A stretch of 64,000 nucleotides of DNA from Deltaproteobacteria bacterium. Its GTDB lineage: Bacteria > Desulfobacterota > Desulfuromonadia > Desulfuromonadales > Geopsychrobacteraceae. This document shows, piece by piece, positions 62,318 to 64,000 of this stretch. The notes beneath the pieces are model-generated. The model did no database searches and had not been told where the DNA came from. It saw nothing but the letters and a program-made list of their open reading frames with translations. The position numbers were made by a program, and so were the translations under genes. Where the stretch lies: the NCBI GenBank assembly GCA_024280335.1, contig JAJRQI010000012.1, forward strand, positions 62,001-126,000. The letters run 5' to 3'. Every line of letters starts with the position of its first letter. The first letter of the stretch is position 1.

Positions 62318-63673
62318 ACCGACGCAGAACTGCGAAAAAATCCCGTCCAAAACTGATTCACTGGTCGTCTCGCCAGAAATCTGACCCAGAGAATGGAGGG
62401 CCTCACGCAATTCGAAAACCAGAAATTCTAAAGGCTGGTCAGCAGAAAAAGCCTCCTGAAACTTTTCCAGATTGCGTTGTGCCGCTAACAAGGCATCATA
62501 ATGGCGCTGTTCGGTGATAAACACCGATTCACTGGTAGGCAAGTGCTCGCCGAGTAAAAAACCGGCAATCGCGGCCCGCAACTCGCTGAGTCCTATATCA
62601 GCCTTGGTCGATATGCCGTATTCAGGGAAGTTGCAAAAAGAAGTGTCGGCCATCTGGGGAAGGTCCTGCTTGGTACGCACCAGAAAAGCCGGGTAGTCCC
62701 GACAGGCTCGATAGGCATACCGGTCCTGCTCATCTGCGATCATTGAACCATCGACAAGATATAAAACCAGGTCAGCATACTGTAACTTTTGCTTCGCCCG
62801 ACGAACACCCTCCATTTCCACCGGGTCCTCTGATTTACGCAGGCCGGCGCTGTCGACCAAACGAACCGGCACCCCGGAAATGGTTATCCCCTCTTCAAGC
62901 AGATCGCGAGTCGTTCCGGGAACCTCGGTAACGATCGCTCGCTCCTCCCCGAGGAGCGAATTAAGTAATGAACTCTTGCCGACATTGGGTCGCCCGACCA
63001 GGAGAATAGAAGCGCCCTCCAGCAACAGCTTGCCGGAACTATAAGTATCAGTAATTTCAACTACTTGGATAATGGATGAGTTGATATTCCTCTGTATTTC
63101 CTGTAGATCCGCTGCCGGCAGATCTTCTTCCGGGAAATCGATCCACGCTTCAAGTAAGATCTGGATATCTCTAAGTTTTTCGGTGATGTTATAGATAGTG
63201 CGACTCAACCGGCCCTCAACCTGAGAAAGAGCCAATTTGCGCGATGAATCGGATTTGGCGTGTATCAGCTGGGCAACAGCCTCAGACTGGGTCAAATCAA
63301 GCCGACCATTGACGAAAGCTCGATAAGTAAACTCCCCCGCCTGCGCCAGGCGCAAACCAAATTTGAGATACAGATCAAGGATTGCCTTGACCACCTGTTG
63401 ACTTCCGTGGCAATGGATTTCCACCACATCATCACGGGTATAGGTGTGTGGCGCGGCCATATAAACTGCCATAACCTCATCAATGTGCTGTTTTTGCTGA
63501 TCGATCAGGATGCCATGATATAGCTGATGGGAACGATAAGTTAAAACCTGTGCTGACGGGCGGAAAAAAAATTGCAGCGCTGAAAGCGATTGTGGCCCGG
63601 AAATCCGGACCACAGCAATACCACCCTCTCCAACAGCTGTTGCAGGCGCAATTATCGTATCGGTTGTAATCAC
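62312..63673 (-). CDS. mnmE: tRNA modification GTPase MnmE
   Basis: MnmE (453 residues, TrmE) works with MnmG. It has the N-terminal formyl-THF-binding domain (TIIAPATAVGEGGIAVVRISG), a G domain with GRPNVGKSSLLN, VPGTTRD and the C-terminal CVGK motif. The start is GTG 63673 with GAGGCG upstream. It lies 19 bases downstream of yidC. Confidence 0.96.
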   Translation of the reverse strand: MITTDTIIAPATAVGEGGIAVVRISGPQSLSALQFFFRPSAQVLTYRSHQLYHGILIDQQKQHIDEVMAVYMAAPHTYTRDDVVEIHCHGSQQVVKAILDLYLKFGLRLAQAGEFTYRAFVNGRLDLTQSEAVAQLIHAKSDSSRKLALSQVEGRLSRTIYNITEKLRDIQILLEAWIDFPEEDLPAADLQEIQRNINSSIIQVVEITDTYSSGKLLLEGASILLVGRPNVGKSSLLNSLLGEERAIVTEVPGTTRDLLEEGITISGVPVRLVDSAGLRKSEDPVEMEGVRRAKQKLQYADLVLYLVDGSMIADEQDRYAYRACRDYPAFLVRTKQDLPQMADTSFCNFPEYGISTKADIGLSELRAAIAGFLLGEHLPTSESVFITEQRHYDALLAAQRNLEKFQEAFSADQPLEFLVFELREALHSLGQISGETTSESVLDGIFSQFCVGK

Positions 63674-63692
63674 ATACGCCTCACAGCTTAAA

Positions 63693-64000
63693 TCAGTTGG
63701 GCTGACGCTTAATAAGGTACTGTTGCAAAATGGTTAGCAGGTTGTTAACCATCCAGTAAACAACCAGACCAGCCGGAAAATTCAAAAACATAAAAGTGAA
63801 AACCACCGGCATCATCAACATGATCTTGGCCTGGGTCGGATCCATGTTGGTCGGCGTCATTTTCTGCTGGACAAACATCGTCGCCCCCATAATAAGCGGG
63901 GTAATGTAGTATGGGTCCTTCACCGAGAGGTCGGTAATCCAGAAAATAAAAGGTGCATGACGTAATTCAATGGCGCCGAGCAGTACTTGATAAAGGGCAA
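63693..64000 (-). CDS. yidC: membrane protein insertase YidC (partial, N-terminus outside window)
   Basis: The reverse frame is open from the window edge to TGA 63693 and gives about 101 C-terminal residues: [31 protein letters not shown], then [35 protein letters not shown] and [17 protein letters not shown]. These are the final helices of the 60KD/YidC family. It inserts proteins such as subunit c into the membrane. rnpA-rpmH-dnaA are expected further right. Confidence 0.95.
   Translation of the reverse strand, partial: ALYQVLLGAIELRHAPFIFWITDLSVKDPYYITPLIMGATMFVQQKMTPTNMDPTQAKIMLMMPVVFTFMFLNFPAGLVVYWMVNNLLTILQQYLIKRQPN

Overview
This window looks like chromosome from a Desulfuromonadales-type delta-proteobacterium (Geobacter/Desulfuromonas/Pelobacter relatives). 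The evidence is the density of multiheme c-type cytochromes, a CbcL-like nine-heme c/b fusion cytochrome, NrfD-family quinone modules, heme-motif sensor proteins with a sigma-54 activator, the two-locus ATP synthase (FoI-a-c apart from b'-b-delta-alpha-gamma-beta-epsilon), a bactofilin next to parAB, and a PEP-CTERM protein. No rRNA, tRNA or CRISPR array was recognised.

Layout. 1-2.9 kb: a DUF1329/DUF1302 envelope pair. 3.3-6.4 kb: hemL, then atpZ-atpI-atpB-atpE. 6.9-19.1 kb: a respiratory block with a CbcL-like cytochrome, a small membrane protein, an ImcH/NapC-like cytochrome, a multispanning membrane protein on the other strand, and two consecutive three-gene modules (tetraheme cytochrome, Tat-type four-cluster ferredoxin, NrfD-like membrane subunit). 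19.1-24.4 kb: accessory genes (isochorismatase-like, DksA-like, DUF606, Cache, Cys-rich receiver, DUF3024, UbiD). 24.6-36.5 kb: a heme-motif histidine kinase, copAB, an NtrC-type regulator and, divergent from it behind a clear -24/-12 promoter, a third cytochrome/FeS/NrfD operon with small membrane proteins, followed by a kinase-less heme-motif sensor. 36.6-48.1 kb: mrcA, pyk, queC-folE2, a DUF2064 gene, tolQRAB-pal-cpoB. 48.2-51.1 kb: a PEP-CTERM gene inside a 1.1 kb segment with 27-bp inverted ends, and a CPA2 antiporter broken by an in-frame stop. 51.3-57.4 kb: a 14-copy CAACG tandem repeat and atpF'-F-H-A-G-D-C. 57.5-64 kb: bactofilin, parB, parA, rsmG, mnmG, a parS site, mnmE and the 3' part of yidC, the usual neighbourhood of the replication origin, which probably lies beyond the right edge.

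How it fits together. The 6.9-36.5 kb region carries five different candidate inner-membrane quinone/cytochrome c oxidoreductases. In Geobacter, CbcL and ImcH pass menaquinol electrons to periplasmic cytochromes at different redox potentials; NrfD-type modules do comparable work. Here one module is apparently under sigma-54 control, with the activator gene divergent and two membrane sensors bearing periplasmic heme-attachment motifs nearby. This is a plausible redox-sensing circuit that chooses a quinol oxidation route. It is inferred from sequence only.

Three conserved genes (atpG, the third nrfD-like gene and the antiporter) each carry one precise in-frame stop codon. TAA, TAG and TGA all end normal genes here, so code reassignment is unlikely; base-call errors, true nonsense mutations or re-initiation are the alternatives.
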